NCBI GenBank assembly: GCA_027257055.1
Contig: JAPVLO010000138.1
Span: 372,001 to 436,000, forward strand
Length of the DNA stretch: 64,000 nucleotides
From: Cephalopachus bancanus
Lineage: Eukaryota > Chordata > Mammalia > Primates > Tarsiidae
Direction of reading: 5' to 3'
The notes under the pieces: generated by a model
Database searches by the model: none
The model's input: the letters and a program-made list of their open reading frames with translations, nothing else
What the model was told of the DNA's origin: nothing
Translations under genes and position numbers: made by a program
In this document: positions 34,135-47,900 of the stretch, piece after piece
Layout: each line of letters opens with the position of its first letter
Numbering within the stretch: the stretch's first letter is position 1

Positions 34135-36996
34135 ATCACATTGGCTTAATTGGCACTCCACCAACAATAGAACAGGGCACATTATTTTCATGCTCACATG
34201 AATATTTACCGAGGTAGATCATATTTAGGCATAAAACAAGCATCAATCAATTTAGAATGATACAAGTCTCACAAAGTAGATTTTTCTCACCACATTAAAA
34301 TTAAAGTGGAAATTCATATGGAACGATATATAGAAAATAATAGATAAAAAAGAAAACCATAGCATGGCCTAATGGGGTCTATCTCAGGAAGGCTGTTACT
34401 TTATCACTCAAAACGCAATTAATGTGATGTACCATATTAATAGCCTAAAAACGGAGGGAACATAAGATCATCTTAATAAACACAGAAAAAAATATTTTAC
34501 CAAATCCAACATCTATTTCTAATTAAAAACTTTTAGCAAAGTAAGAATGGAAGGATACTTCCTCAACCTGATATTTTTCAGCTATGAAAAACCAATAGCT
34601 AACCTCATAATTAGTAGTAAAGATGAAATACTTTTCCCCTAAATTTACATATAAGGATGTTTGCTTGACTTCCTTTCAACACTGTGCTGGGGGAGAAAAC
34701 AACAACAAAAAACTCAAAAAAGCAAGAAAGATAAATAAAAGATGAACAAAATATGAAGTATAATTGTCTTTATTACTAGGCAATATCATTGTCCATATAG
34801 AAAATCAGAAGAAATCTAAAAAAAACCTATCAAGACAAATACAAGTGTTTAGCAAAGACCAGTTGTATTTCCATGTATTAGTGACAAGCATAAATTGAAA
34901 ACAATGTTTTTTCAAGAGCATTTAACTTATGAAATATGAATCTGACAAAAAATGTTCAAAATTTATGTAAGAACAAATACAAAATATTTCTGAGATAGCA
35001 AAGCAAACCTAAATAAACACATTTGTTTAAGGGCAGAAAACTCAAAATTGTTAAAGTGTCAATTCTTCTAACTAATCCAGGATTAGTCCAATTCTAATAA
35101 AAATTCCAGCAGTTGAAGAAAAAATTTAGAGGGCTAATGTTACCTGATTTCCAGACATAATACAAAGCTTCAATAATTAAAACAGTGTGTTATTGCTTTG
35201 TGGTAGACAAATAGACTAATGAAAGAGATAGAGTCCAAAAATGGACTCACATACTTATGGTTAATGCATTTTTGACAATGATTCAAAAGCAATACATTGA
35301 AGCCTTTTCAACAAATTGTCTAAACAAACAAACTTTGATTCATTCCTCAGTAAGAAAACTTCTGGAAAAGATAGAGGAAAAAAGTTTTTTAGCTTTTTTT
35401 TTAACCTTGGCTTGGTGAATATTTCATAGATAGCAACAAAATCATGATCCACAAAGTAACCTGTTACTTAAATGTCAATAAATTTAAAAACTTCTGGTCT
35501 TTGAAAGACAAGAAAATGGAAAGATAAGGCACAGACCAGAAGAAAGTATTTGCAACTCTATATGGGATAAAAGGTTTGTGTTCAGAAAGTATTTAAAAAA
35601 TTTTCTAAACTCAAGAAGTAAAACAAACCAACTAAAAAACATTAGAACACGTCAATGAAAGAAGACCTCTAGACAATAGCAGATAAGCACATGAAAGGAT
35701 GTTCAGCATTATTAGACCACAGAGAAATGCAAAGTAAAACGATAACACCTATTGCAACTTCTAAAATTAAATGTACCGTCCCTACTTCCTGCTTACCAGC
35801 GTGTAGAGGAGCTGGAATAGTCACACACTGCTAATGGGAATGTAAAATGGTCCAAACACTTTGGAAGTTTCTTAAGCTAAACCTATAGTCTAGGGGGTCC
35901 CCACCCTCCGGGCCACAGACAGTACCCATTCATGGCCAGTTAGGAACTAGGCGGCACGGCAGGAGGTGAGCAGCGAGCAAATGACCCAAGCTTCCTGTGT
36001 GCTTACAGCCAGTTCCCCATCGCCCGCATTACCACCTGAGCTCTGATTCCTGTCAGATCAGCAGCAGCGGTAGATACTCACAGGAGCAGAACCTTAGTGT
36101 GAACCACACGTACAAAAGATATAGGTTGCACGCTCCTGTTGAGTCTGTCATGCCTGGTGCTCTGAGGAAGAGCTGAGGTGGTGATGCTAGGGTTGGGGGT
36201 GGCTACAAATACAGATTAATATTAGCAGTGATGTTAGACTGCATAACCCCACCAAACACCCCTCCATCTCCCTATCCCCTGCACCTCCCGTTCAGGGAAA
36301 TATTGTCTTCCAGGAAACTGGTCCCTGATGCCAAAAATGCTGGGACCACTGTATTATATGACCCAGTCATTTCAGGCTTATTTATCCATGACAAAGAAAG
36401 ATCTGTCTATACAGACATATGCACACAAATATGTTCATAGCTGTGATATTTGTATTAACCCCAAATTGAAAATCATTTAAATATCAGCAGGTGAATGGTC
36501 AAATAGTGGCTTATCTATATGAGAAATCCTACTCAGCAATAAAAAGCAAAGAACAATTGACACAAAAAGAATATAGATGATCTCAAGTTATTTTGAGCAT
36601 TCCACAAATAGGGTGTATATGTTTATGAGTACATGTACATAAAATCTAGAAAACTTAAATAAGCAATTGTAATGAAAGTATGTCAGTGGCTGTGTGAGGG
36701 TGAGGATTGAAGGATGGCAAAAAGTTTTATAAAGGGACACAAAAAAACGTTTTGAGGGTGCTGGGTGTGTTCATCATCTTTTTTTAATGTAGAAAGTAAG
36801 TGAGAGAGAGAAAGAGCGAGGAGATTTACCTCTCCAAAGTTGGGGAGCAGGGCAAAGCTAAGAAAACATCCTGTTCATTATCATGACGGTAGTCATGGCT
36901 TCATGGTTATACAGCTAAATCCTGATGTCGAAACTTGTCAAATCGTGCAGTATAATCTTTGTAGTTTTTCTGTTCATTATATCTCAGTAAAGGTCT
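34135..36996 (+). mobile_element. Old L1 relic (ORF2 and 3' UTR), interrupted by MER1
   Basis: Matches begin in the endonuclease-to-RT part of ORF2 (tgctcacatgaatatttacc, ggcataaaacaagcatcaat), skip part of it, continue through the RT region (acttcctcaacctgatattt, agaccagttgtatttccatg) and the C-terminal part (gaaaggatgttcagcattat, ctcagcaataaaaagcaaag), and end in an old 3' UTR near 36996. The expected catalytic YADD/FADD position near 34760 reads LLGN with a nearby stop. A MER1 copy sits at 35891-36351. Confidence 0.8.
35891..36351 (-). mobile_element. MER1 (hAT-Charlie nonautonomous element)
   Basis: Ends gggggtccccaccctccggg and ccaaaaatgctgggaccact, with the landmarks ggaactaggcggcacggcag gaggtgagcagcgagcaaat, agatcagcagcagcggtaga and atattgtcttccaggaaact ggtccctgatg. 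It splits the L1, so it inserted after that L1. An 8-bp target duplication is no longer clear. Confidence 0.85.
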
Positions 36997-38934
36997 TCAA
37001 AAATAAGACAAAGTTGCTATGTATGCCACTATCTACCCTGCTATACTGCTCATGGTATTAGTGCAGTTATGCCAAAGAATGATTGCACAAAAATCTGTTT
37101 TAATATAAGGATGTAGTTATAGACCTATAGAAATTTAGATATAGATTTGCAGTAGTGTCCAACTTAAGTCTCTGATTACAAGCATCAAAACTAGTTGAGG
37201 CACTTCTTTAATAAAAATATTCTTAGACCAAGCCTAGGTCATCAATTCAGAATTAGACAATCCATATTTTTAACCACCATTTCAAGTGACCTTTCTGAAC
37301 ACTTAAGTTTAAAAAACACTAACCTGGGTCTTCAAATGACAGATACAAATCTCCAAGTCATTCACAACTTTTACAAAATGTTGATATTTCTCTATAAAAT
37401 GTATGCTTTAATATTGAAATGATTTGAAAAACAAGAATAAATTCTTGTGAAAATTGAGGACCCTAATGAAATAAAGTGTTTTGGAATAAAACACCAGCCC
37501 AGTTTAGAGGGCATATATATCCCAGAAAAAAATATGGAGTTCTGTATTATGCCTGGATGAGTATTTTGAGAGGCAAAGTATTATTTCTAAGAATGGTATC
37601 AATAATTTTAGCTTAGAAAATATGAAAGAAGGTATTTTTTAAAAACCCTACTTTAGTTTTAAAATATCTTGGGTATATATTTTTTATAGTGTGCCTTGTG
37701 TTCTACCTGCCAATAAAAATTGAGAGAAAATGATTACTTTTGAAATAGAATCAGATAATCTGTTAAATTTATGTGAAAAATTTAGAACCATATCTACGAA
37801 AAATAATGGCCTATATTACAAATCATTGATTCTTCTTTCTAGAAATACTGCCACTGAGAATCTATTCCAGTCTGTGAAACTCAGTTATGTTTATAATCAT
37901 GTTATTTTTTTTATCAGTACTACAGTTCTATTTGCACATAAACAAATCATTTAGAAGGGGAGGGTTTCTGAAAGTTTCTTAAAAATTTAAATGTGGACCT
38001 ACTACATGACCCTAACCCAAACATAGGAATGATTATTAAGGTATAAGTAGAAAACAAATATTCTCACATCTGTCATGAGACCTGTTATTTTAAGCTGCTT
38101 TTCTTGGGGTTGTTCTAGTGAAGATACAAGTTTCAACGGCCAGAATTTCTATATGACAATCACACTGTAAAAACTGTACACAGTTGATCCCTGTCTGTCG
38201 AGACAAAGACTGAGAGAGGTTCTAAGTCCTAAACAATCATGACTGATTTCTCAAAAAAAAAATAACAGATATGAAACTAGTCAGTTGTGGAATGGTGGGT
38301 GAAAGCTAATTTTTCAGTGTTGGATCCTGAGAGATACAGGCTCTTAGATTTCCAGATCAGAAAGTACCAAATATTTTGAGTTGTCTAATAAGCTTAAGTC
38401 TGTAATACAGAGGGAAGTACGTTTCCCAATTTAAAAAGTGTGATACACTAGAGGAATATGGTTGAGAGGATCAGAGCTTATTAAATGAAAACTGTGTAAA
38501 GCCTTGATGCAGTGGGATCCTTGAAAATGATGATGGCCGTGATTCTTTCCTGGGGGCTTTTTAGGCTTGACCTTTCAATAATGAAATAATGTGGGATAAT
38601 ATGGAGGGGGTATTACTGAAATTCACTTAGGATGCAACCTGAGTCTATAAATTTGGGTCAATTGAACTGAATTACATTTTCACTTTGTATTATGCAAAAA
38701 AATGAAGGGAAATATATCTATAGATGTATGTATTTTAAGTGAATACTCCACTTTCAGCATAACTAAAATTCCATGTAAGACACGTACTCTGGACTCCTTC
38801 CAAACTAAATTCTGTACGTTTTGAGTTTCCTGTTTTATAAAAAGTTGTGAAACTTTGAAGTTAGTAGACAAATAAAGGTAGATAAGTGACCCACTGCTAC
38901 TTTGCAAGTAGGATTGAGGACTTGACTAAAATAA
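36997..38934. other. Unassigned AT-rich sequence
   Basis: 1.9 kb with no recognised repeats. Small frames at 37195, 37730 and 38680 lack domains. Confidence 0.5.
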
Positions 38935-39045
38935 ATCTGTGAACAAGGGATGTTTTTTCTCCTATTGCGGGACAAAATGCCTGCCACGCAATAATTCATT
39001 GATATGTATGTATGACTCACTGAATGAGTTAATGAATCATTCCCC
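38935..39045 (+). mobile_element. L2 3' tail fragment
   Basis: aaaatgcctgccacgcaata followed by a tgactcactgaatgagttaa tgaatca tail resembles the L2 end (gcctggcacNNagtaNN...tgaatgaatgaa). Confidence 0.4.
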
Positions 39046-41520
39046 TCGTCCCGCCCGATACCTTCAACATTTTTACTACTTTTAAAATAAACTTTGTTTC
39101 ATACATAAGCATGAACTTCATGTTCATATTTTATGTTCATACTTTATATTTCATACATAAAGTAAACTCATATACTCTAATTTTACCGTTATGGCTTTTG
39201 GCATTTCATATAATCTCTTTAGACACATACATATATTATATTCCACCCTTGACGCTTAGCATAATGCCCCAGTGAGGTGTAATCTTTGCATTACACGCAG
39301 AATAATTTCTTGCAATACAACTAGGTGTTTAATGTACTCATTATAAAAGAATGAATGGACAACTGTATGAATGAATAGAATAATTATGATATGTTATGAT
39401 GTTGATTTACATGAACGTAACAATCTAATATATACAGTATCGGAAAATATCTCCAGGTAAGCATTTTCGAAAGAAAGGTAGATAAGTAAAGTTTACATAA
39501 TTTGATTACAGGTTAAATTTGATTTCTATATTATACTATAATGCTCAGAAACAACTTTTTTAGTGATAAGATTCACTTATGTGCGTGCAAATTGGGTAAT
39601 TGTGTATCTAATTGACCACTTAGTTTGTAGTTGAGTAATTATTGTCGTCCACTGCCTGTTTGCACATTAAATGAAGACCAGGTGAAAATGTTAATTAGGT
39701 TAATGATTTTAAATAATTTTTCGTTATTGAAGAAACATTTTTCTGCTCTTGTTTCAGTTCTGCAATTGATACTGAAATGTTTTTCATATGGCCTTCCAAC
39801 ATTGAAGACCTAGATTATGAGCTAAAAATCAAGCAGTTGATTGGGTCAATGCATCTCATTAAGGAAAACATTTTATAAAGTCTCACCATTAATGCATAAA
39901 AGGCTATCATGCCTTGAGTTCAGTTGAGAAGAGCTAGTAATGTGTGACAAATACTTCCTATTGGTGTATCAAGAGACTCTGTGTTCTTACAGCCAGGCTT
40001 TGTTCTCTTTCTTAGCCAGAAATCTTACAGTGTACAATTCATTTCCTTATAAGTATATCAGTAAAGTAATGCCTTAGGGAAAAAAAAGAAACTAGATAAA
40101 ATATATGTCCTTTATTTTCCTTAAATATGAATGAAATGAAATAAGTATATTAGTTATACCTGAATTAATATTAAATATTTGTATTTGAAGCAAATAAAAA
40201 TAATTTGAAGACCTGGTTTTTCATCATTTCTGCCAACATAGCAGGAAACCTTTTATGTAGACTGCTTAGTCAACAACTTGTAGTCAGATCTCTCCTAGAG
40301 CAAATGCTAGATGATTTTCTATCATTTTTTCAAGTTATCAAAACTGCCTCAGGTAGTTGGGTCATTAAATAGCCATGTGTATCAACAAAAAGCAGCCTTG
40401 CATCATTAGTGCTAATGATGTCTCAGTCTTACATCTAAAAAATGACATATGGACATCAGAATAATTTAGGTCGACTTCAGTGGGAGATATTTATTGCAGA
40501 ATAGTTTGTAAAACAGCAATTGCCAGCTCAGTAGAAAGAGACAGTAAGAATGACTTCAGCAAAGTGTTTGCATCATAGTATAAGAGTGCATCTTCACTGG
40601 TCACCTTAATTCTATGATGATTAATCAATGTTCAGCTACGCTTGACATCGTACACATAATTAATGAATCATCAACTTGACCTTAAACAATTATTTTACTC
40701 AGACCTTTCAGCAAAATAACTTTAAAGCTTACCTACATTTGATGATCTTTTAAAGAAGGAACAACTTTTCAAATGTTAGCATACAATAATGGATTTTTTT
40801 AAAAGTCCTTGATTTTGAATGATCTAACTATTCACATTTTTAATACTTTAGTTTGTCGAATTCTAACTTCTAACTTAGTTTCTTCTTGAACACTGAGGTT
40901 AAATTAAAAATGAAGCATGAAGGAACCATTAGAGGGTGTAGTTCCCCCAATCATAAAATGTGGTTTGTATATTTAGAGTGAAGAAATAGTATGATAGTAA
41001 ATCATAGAAATAGATTCTCTATTGCTATTTAGTAAATTATAACTTTTAAATTTAATAAAAATAAAGCTATTAAAGTAATCAGGTGACAAAAAATAACCAA
41101 GCTCAAAGTGGAAAAAAGGAAGACATGTATTGGATTCCTTCTATGCTTGAAGATGTAGCAAAAAAGACACAAGTAAATAAAATTTTTAAATGCTACAAAC
41201 GTGTTCAGTCTTTTTGAGAGCAAGTTGTCCGCTCAAAGAATAAAGTATTTCAAAATTTTTATTTTCATATATTCACTTTCTGTTGATGTGTTGACCGACT
41301 GCAATCTGACTTCCATTCTCCACCAGAATAAAAAAAATAAGTTGTCACAGGATATCAATTACCTCCTAATTTCAAAAATCAATGGTCTTCTACTTCATAT
41401 CTCTGTGGGATTTGGCACTTTATTTCATGGAACACTTTCTTTGATTTTAACATCACCTTTTCCTTGATGCTAATCAAACCTCTCTATGCTTTTCTTGTCA
41501 AGGGTCATTTTTTCTTGTAT
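39046..41520. other. Unassigned AT-rich sequence
   Basis: A second weak L2-like tail may lie at 39255-39390 (ttagcataatgcc, then gaatgaatgg). Nothing else recognised in 2.4 kb. Confidence 0.45.
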
Positions 41521-41729
41521 TTTCTTTTTTAATGTTTTATTTTATTTTAATTGACATAATAATTGCACATATTTATGGGGTACAATGTAATGTTTCTGTA
41601 CGTGTATTCAATGTATAATGAACAAATCAGGGTAATTAGCATATCCATTGCCTTAGACATTCATCATTTCTTTGTGGTGAGAACATTCAAAATCTTCTAG
41701 TTATTTTGTAATATACGGCATGTTATTGT
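41521..41729 (-). mobile_element. L1 3' UTR fragment
   Basis: Plus reads tttatggggtacaatgtaat gtttctgtac and aacaaatcagggtaattagc atatccattgcc, the reverse complement of an L1MA/L1MB-type 3' UTR. Strongly 5'-truncated, no ORF2. Confidence 0.85.
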
Positions 41730-44379
41730 TTTTTTTCCTCTAACATCTTCATAAGCTGCTTCTGTGAGAAATGTGTTCATTTGTATGATTTTCATGATCT
41801 ATAATTTCTGGCAAGATCTGATTCTTGAGTGGATTACTAATCCGTCCAAATTATTTAATACATATTTTTGGAGGTACTGTGGGCATCTTAGAGTCTATTT
41901 GTCTATGCAGGATTCATTACTTTCTATTTCCCTAGGCTGTGTAAATCAAGGCAAGAATAAGCAAACGGCAATAAAATCGAACGAAGACCACCCGTTCTTT
42001 CTGACTGTATTCATTACTTTTTAGATAGTGTTGAAATGCCCTCATCCTGTAAACTAAAGAGAAGCCTCGACAACCTTTGACCTTGTCACTCACTATGAAC
42101 TCATTGGGTACCTATATGCTATCTAGTATCCAAGATCATAATTCTCAGTTTCTAGATATAGCTTTCATTATCAGGTTCTATCTAAAAACATCATTACTTT
42201 TACTTCAGGTCATCCACATTTGTTTCTGAACTATCATTCCTCCCCTCCCTGATATCTTTGAGCATCTACCCATCAGCAAATAAAGCCCCATGTTTTTTTA
42301 GAAATTTGCTTCAACTTACCTTTCCATTTCATCTCTTGATATTTTTCTGGATTTAACTAAAATAAAAGCATTTTCTCATGGGCATTAACAAAAGCTTTAA
42401 TATGACATTGTAATAATGTTATTTTAGGCTAGTTAAATTGTAATTAGTAATTTAAAAATCAACTGTGATCATAAATGCCCATTTGTGTGATAATTTCTAT
42501 TTTAGACCATAAAAGTCAAATTGTTTTCATAAAGTTTAATAACAATTCCCTAGTTAGTTCTTTCTCATTTCAGATTATCATAAAAGAGAATTTTAAAATT
42601 ATGCATTAACAACAAAATTGAAGAAAGCCATATTTGTGAGATGTAAGATTTGTGTTGCCAGCTATAAACTTGCATGAGTCAACTAGAATTTATCACATTG
42701 AGCAACTAATATCAGTGCTTTTTTTGTTCAGGAAGTATTATAAGAAGGCAGAATTTTATTATACTAAGAGCTAAATATAAAATTTTTATGATTTTTCTTT
42801 AGAGAGTTAAAAATTAAAATTTTTGTTATGATAGTTCTTAATGATTTCTTTCCACTTTAAAGATAAATTTTTTCTTAAAGTTGATAAAAATACCAAAATC
42901 ATAATAAGAGCAATAGTTGCTATGAATAGAGTTTACATATATTGTTCATTAGCAAAGTTGACCATTTAAATGAAAACACATTTGATATTTTGGCTTTCTA
43001 TCTGCCATCTTGTCCCCAACACTTGCTGGCCAATAACAATTGGTATAACCCTCTAACAAAGTAAAATATTAAACTGCAGCATGTTTAGACTCAGGCGGAA
43101 CCAAACATTCATATCTTAATGTGATGATTTATCTGAATTCTGATTTGTGGCACAGTGCTGATGATATAGTTCAAATCTAGTTGTAACAGGGGCAAAAAGA
43201 AAACGTTCAATATCTCACATTCCTCCAAACATATTAACTGTCTCAAGGAACAGCTTCCTAAGCTGAGACGCTTGTATCATTGTAAACTGGTGGTATGGAA
43301 GATTATGAAAACAAATATTTCTTTATATTGTGCATAATTGGGATACACATAAAAAGCTTAGGGATGGAGGTGCATAGCCTGGCCACCCTCTCTTTTAAGC
43401 AACTGTTTATCACAGGCTTTCTGCCTGCAGGTGAATCAGCTGTATTCTTACAATGGGCCTTGGCTAGTCAAGTAAACCAAACTCTCCCTTTCTAAATACT
43501 ATTTGCCACTTTGACAGTGCAGTTTCAGTGTAAATGAAGCAAATGAAGATCTAGGTATTTTTGCCTCTCCTCAAATAAAATTCATAAACACCCAGAAAGC
43601 AAGCCTAGATCCTATGTATGCAGAAAAGTATGCTAAATGCGCATTTGTTTAATATGCAATTTCCCTTTTTCTCTGTCTTCATTATTTTCCTCCTTCCGTA
43701 ATTTCCTTGTCTTATAGGTTCTATTTCAGTCATATACTCTCATATACTTTAATCTCTTAGCGGCATTTCCATATTAGAATCTAGACATTATACTGTAGGG
43801 AGATATTTACAGTGTTTGAAACATATTGCATTTTGTTACAGTCATACAAAATACTGCCTTAAGCATCACTGCCTCCATCAGCGACTCTGCATATGCCAAA
43901 TATCTGGAAAGATCTATTAACAGATGCCTGTTTACTCTAAAGTGATATTAACATTCCTTATCAGACTGAATTAATTGATTGAGTATAGCAGAGGAGTGAC
44001 TTGCATGGAAGATGTGTGTGCCTGCAGGAACAGCAAGCTTTATCAGCAGCTTACATGGAAGCTTTTTCCACATTAAACTTGTGGGTCCCATGTCACAGGC
44101 CGAGTCTAGTGCTTTGTACACAAGAAAGATATTTATTAGATACATGTCGATTTTTCATCCGTTTAGTGGAAGCAGTTTCAATAACTGCTTAATCCACCTT
44201 TATGTCTAGATAGATTTCTAAGAGTACACAGTGTATATTTTTGCTAGCCATTATATTAGTTGAGCACAATATTAATCTGTGCACTGGCCCTCACAAGCCA
44301 ATAATATAGTAATAGCAATAATCACCATTATTATAACAATTTACAGTGTATAATGTTGCAATAAGTTTCTTAAAAGTGC
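41730..44379. other. Unassigned AT-rich sequence
   Basis: 2.6 kb with no recognised repeats or exons. Frames near 41764, 43295 and 43948-44209 have no domains and overlap on opposite strands. Confidence 0.45.
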
Positions 44380-44540
44380 AATATTTTATTGAATTCAATA
44401 AAAACTCTGTGAAGTAGGTAGTATTTTCTTACATAGCAGCTTCTCAATAAATATTCCTTTCTTACTTTTTCATATAGTTTATTTAATTTCCCAAAGTCAT
44501 GAGCTAGGAAGTAGTGAAACTTAAACAAAAACTAGTTTTG
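44380..44540 (-). mobile_element. MIR SINE fragment with insertion
   Basis: aaactctgtgaagtaggtag tatt and tttcccaaagtcatgagcta ggaagtag are the MIR landmarks in reverse complement, separated by about 45 bases of unrelated sequence. Confidence 0.5.
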
Positions 44541-44869
44541 ATTTTTTGTTTTCACTGAACACCAGATGGTTGCAGATATAGTGACCATGACAGTGAAAGG
44601 CACCGAATTTGAACTCTAGATTATTCAAGAATCCCAATGAAATTTTAGTTATTTTAGCAGGATAAAGAGCTCTGCTTGGATGTAGATGATACGTTTTGCT
44701 TTTATGTGTTGATCTCCTGTGCCAGAAAAGTTGATAAGCGTGGACAGTTCAGTTTAAATAGTATATTCTAAAGACTGGTTTCCACTTGGAGCTAGATGAG
44801 GTGAAGTAGAATCCATATCCTTTGTTCCACTCTGAATGTTTAAGTCTGATAAACTGTATGATATGTTGA

Positions 44870-45000
44870 TGAGGCTGTGCAAAATATTTGACTCCACTTC
44901 TCTGAACTTTAGTTCTTTTATGTGTAAAATGAAGTAATAAACCCATTTTGAAAATATGCGCAAAGTACTTTGCACTATTTCTGGCCGGTAGCAAATATGG
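44870..45000 (+). mobile_element. MIR SINE fragment
   Basis: gactccacttctctgaactt tagttcttttatgtgtaaaa tgaagtaataaacccatttt then a ggccggtagcaaatatg tail follow the MIR 3' order. Confidence 0.6.
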
Positions 45001-45563
45001 GCCAAAAGCCAGACTTTATTTTAACCCGAAGAATATACTGCGGATAAATGATCCCCATGTATTTAAATAATAAAAGCGTACCTAAGAACTTAGCTTAAAG
45101 ACAAACTATATTTTGAAACATAGATTTAAAATGTTGACATGAGAATATACCTCTAACAGAACGAGTGTAATTGCATATAGAATATATTAATTAAAGATGG
45201 AGTTTATCTTCTATATTACTTTCTCTACTTTATAGAGTCATTTCGTATTAATGATTTCTCTTGGCCCCCTAAGGGGTAGGCATTACTGCACACAATTAGC
45301 TTCCTGGTTTTCTGTGCCCTTTGACTCTTGTCCTTTCTTTTGTCTTTCTTCCTTTTATTGTTTGTTGTTGTTGTTGTTTGTTTTTCTCGTTGGTCTTTTC
45401 TTCAGGCACCACAGGCATGAACCTACTTTATCCCAACTCACAGGTTAATTTTACTGGAGTGATTGAGTTTCCAGAATACCTTCAGTGACTTGGTATCACC
45501 AGGCTGTACTAATGGTTACTAGAGAATTGACTGAAAGTCAAGTTTAGCCAAAGTTTAGGATCA
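45001..45563. other. Unassigned sequence
   Basis: Contains a (GTT)n run at about 45361-45386. No gene or repeat family recognised. Confidence 0.5.
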
Positions 45564-45604
45564 TTCTCTCTCCTCCCCTCCCCTCCCCACCCCTCCCCTC
45601 CCCT
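45564..45604 (+). repeat. (CCCCT)n simple repeat
   Basis: Imperfect ctcccctcccctccccaccc array occupying the tail position of the neighbouring minus-strand Alu. It was probably derived from that tail (GGGGA on the Alu strand). Confidence 0.85.
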
Positions 45605-45866
45605 AACAGGGTCTAGCTCTGTTGCCCAGGCTAGAGTGCAGAGGTGCGATCATAGTTCACTGCAGCCTCCAACTCGTGGGCTTCTGATCCTCCTGATTCA
45701 ACCCCATGAGTAACTGGTACTACAGATGTGCTACCATGCCTGGCTGTAGAGATGGGGTCTTGCTATGTTGCCCAGACTAAACTTGAATTCCTGGTCTTCC
45801 AAAGCATTCCTCCTGCCTTGGTTTCCCAGAGTGCTGGGACCACAGGCATGAGCCACTGCACCAAGC
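45605..45866 (-). mobile_element. Alu SINE, older type
   Basis: cagggtctagctctgttgcc caggctagagtgcagagg at the left, ending in a diverged ggcatgagccactgcaccaa. Linker and part of both arms are shortened. Ancestral left arm, no lemur-type marks. Confidence 0.92.
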
Positions 45867-46568
45867 AAAGGGTAATTATTTCTATGAAGAAAATTCTGGG
45901 CTATATTGTTCTGGGCAATAATGGTAGAGAAAAAAATATGAAAAGCTGTATAACCAATACTTCTTACATGCCCAATAAATATTTTTTCTGTTGACAAACT
46001 ATCTCTGCCATTACTTCAATTTCTATGATTTCTCCTGATAGTTTTAGATCAGTCTACTGTTATAATCTACAAAATACCCATACTATAGAACATTAATAAA
46101 CATCACGATGAAGAAAAAAATGCATGATATTTGTGCTTGTTGATAGGAAAATACAATAATTTTCTTATTTTTCTGTGGAGAAGTCAAGATTATTAAATAC
46201 AAGAAAACCATGTGAATATTTTTCTACCAGTGAGTAAGTGGGAGTATTAATTTGAATAATGGGTTTAAATTACCTGAAAAAGTACACCTTTATACTGCAT
46301 ATTTTTAAGAGCAGTGCATATAACTATGAATATAGCTTAGCAAATATTGAATTTCTAATAGTAAAATCAATTTGGCTGCAACTCCTTTTAAGGAAATAAA
46401 ACCACTAAAAATTAAAGCTTCGCTATATGATGTTTAACAGGAAATTTTACAACCACATAATGTTCTCAGCAATTTCCTCAGGAAAAAATTTTAGAGATTT
46501 TAAAGAACATTATTTTCTTATAGTTGTTTATAGATTAAGTGCTAATTCAATAAAACTACAGCCTGCAT

Positions 46569-46606
<38 letters not shown>

Positions 46607-47765
46607 CACATATATAAACACAATATAAATATTATATATATGTGTGTATATACACATTTATACACATAAGTATATACTGAAAAATAGTTGTTTATTAACT
46701 AGTGTCTATGTATATAATATATATTCCACAATGCCTTTTCTGTTTTTGTTGGTTCACTTTACTGAAAAGAAGATAATAGAATTTTTCTGATTGCCTTTTG
46801 GATTGATAAAATTGAATTGAAAAATATTTAGCTTCACTTCTTTAAAAATATCTCTGGCAGCCATGGAAAATGTTGTCAGGTTAAGTGGTTATTCTTATTT
46901 GAAAACCAATCCATAAAGTTTAATAATCTTTTAAGATGATGAAATTATGAAATCCCTGAAGAATAATCATCACTGTCTTTGGAGATTAATTATTGTGTTG
47001 TTTACTGTCATTGATGAAACTTTTAAACTCATTCCATGCATATTCTTCAAATGCTCTCCCTACTTTCAATTATCTTCATTTAAAAGCTTAGAAGGTTGGG
47101 CATTTTATCAGAAGCATCCTAGAATTTACTGTGTGGTAATACTAAAGTCTAAGCCATTGTGTTGCAGGTCTCAAGCCCCAGTTCAACTAAGAATGAATAT
47201 TGATTGCTCAAGCTCTTTTTTTCCTTTACATTTATGCCCCATTTATCCATCTCTTTTCCCTTTTTAAAATTTCGCCAATAAAGTATACAATATAAAAACA
47301 CTAAACAAAGTCATTTAAGCTGATAATGACTAATATGTAATTGTTCTGTTTAGTTCTAATGTTTAGACACATGTTTATATCAAGACATTGAATAAAAGAG
47401 ACTAGGAGGAAATGAAATGCATTTAAAATGATAAATTATTGCTAAGCCTGATTAGTATTAAATTGCATGAAAGTAAAAGAATGCTTAATTATCCGAAGAG
47501 ACACCATTTTACAGAACACTGGATGATGAAGTACAAAAAAGTTAGGGCAATGTCTTTTGGGCTTACCTATGTCCCTCAAGTGCCTAGCAAAAAATCTCAG
47601 AAAATAAGAATTAAAAGATTTGTTAAAAGAATCATACAGATTCTGACAGCTCATGTGTAAGAGAAGAAATCCGAGTGAATATTCCTTGCATATATTAAGT
47701 TTAAAAATGACCTGGAGCACAATCACTTCTGAAGATGAGAGGAATAAGGAAGCTAAATTAAGGAT
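45867..47765. other. Unassigned AT-rich sequence
   Basis: Contains the GT/AT microsatellite at 46571-46606. Open frames at 46947-47267 (plus) and 47442-47777 (minus) lack domains and are not supported as genes. Confidence 0.45.
46571..46606 (+). repeat. (GT)10(AT)8 microsatellite
   Basis: Ten GT units directly joined to eight AT units, followed by further AT-rich imperfect repeats to about 46680. Confidence 0.95.
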
Positions 47766-47900
47766 GTGTTTATTCATTCAACCAATCAGCTTGTACAGAA
47801 TTTCTTATGTATCAATTACCAGACTAGGCACTAGAGGTACAAATTAAGACTTGGATGCCACACTTAGTTTCTAATAAAGAACTTTTATCCCCTGGGGAGA
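47766..47900 (-). mobile_element. L2 3'-end fragment
   Basis: Plus reads tgtttattcattcaaccaat, cttatgtatcaattaccaga ctaggcactagaggtacaaa, the reverse complement of an L2 3' end. Confidence 0.55.

Noticed and set aside
47442..47777. 111-codon minus frame
   Set aside because: No domain. It overlaps a plus frame at 47439-47660 and runs into an L2 relic.
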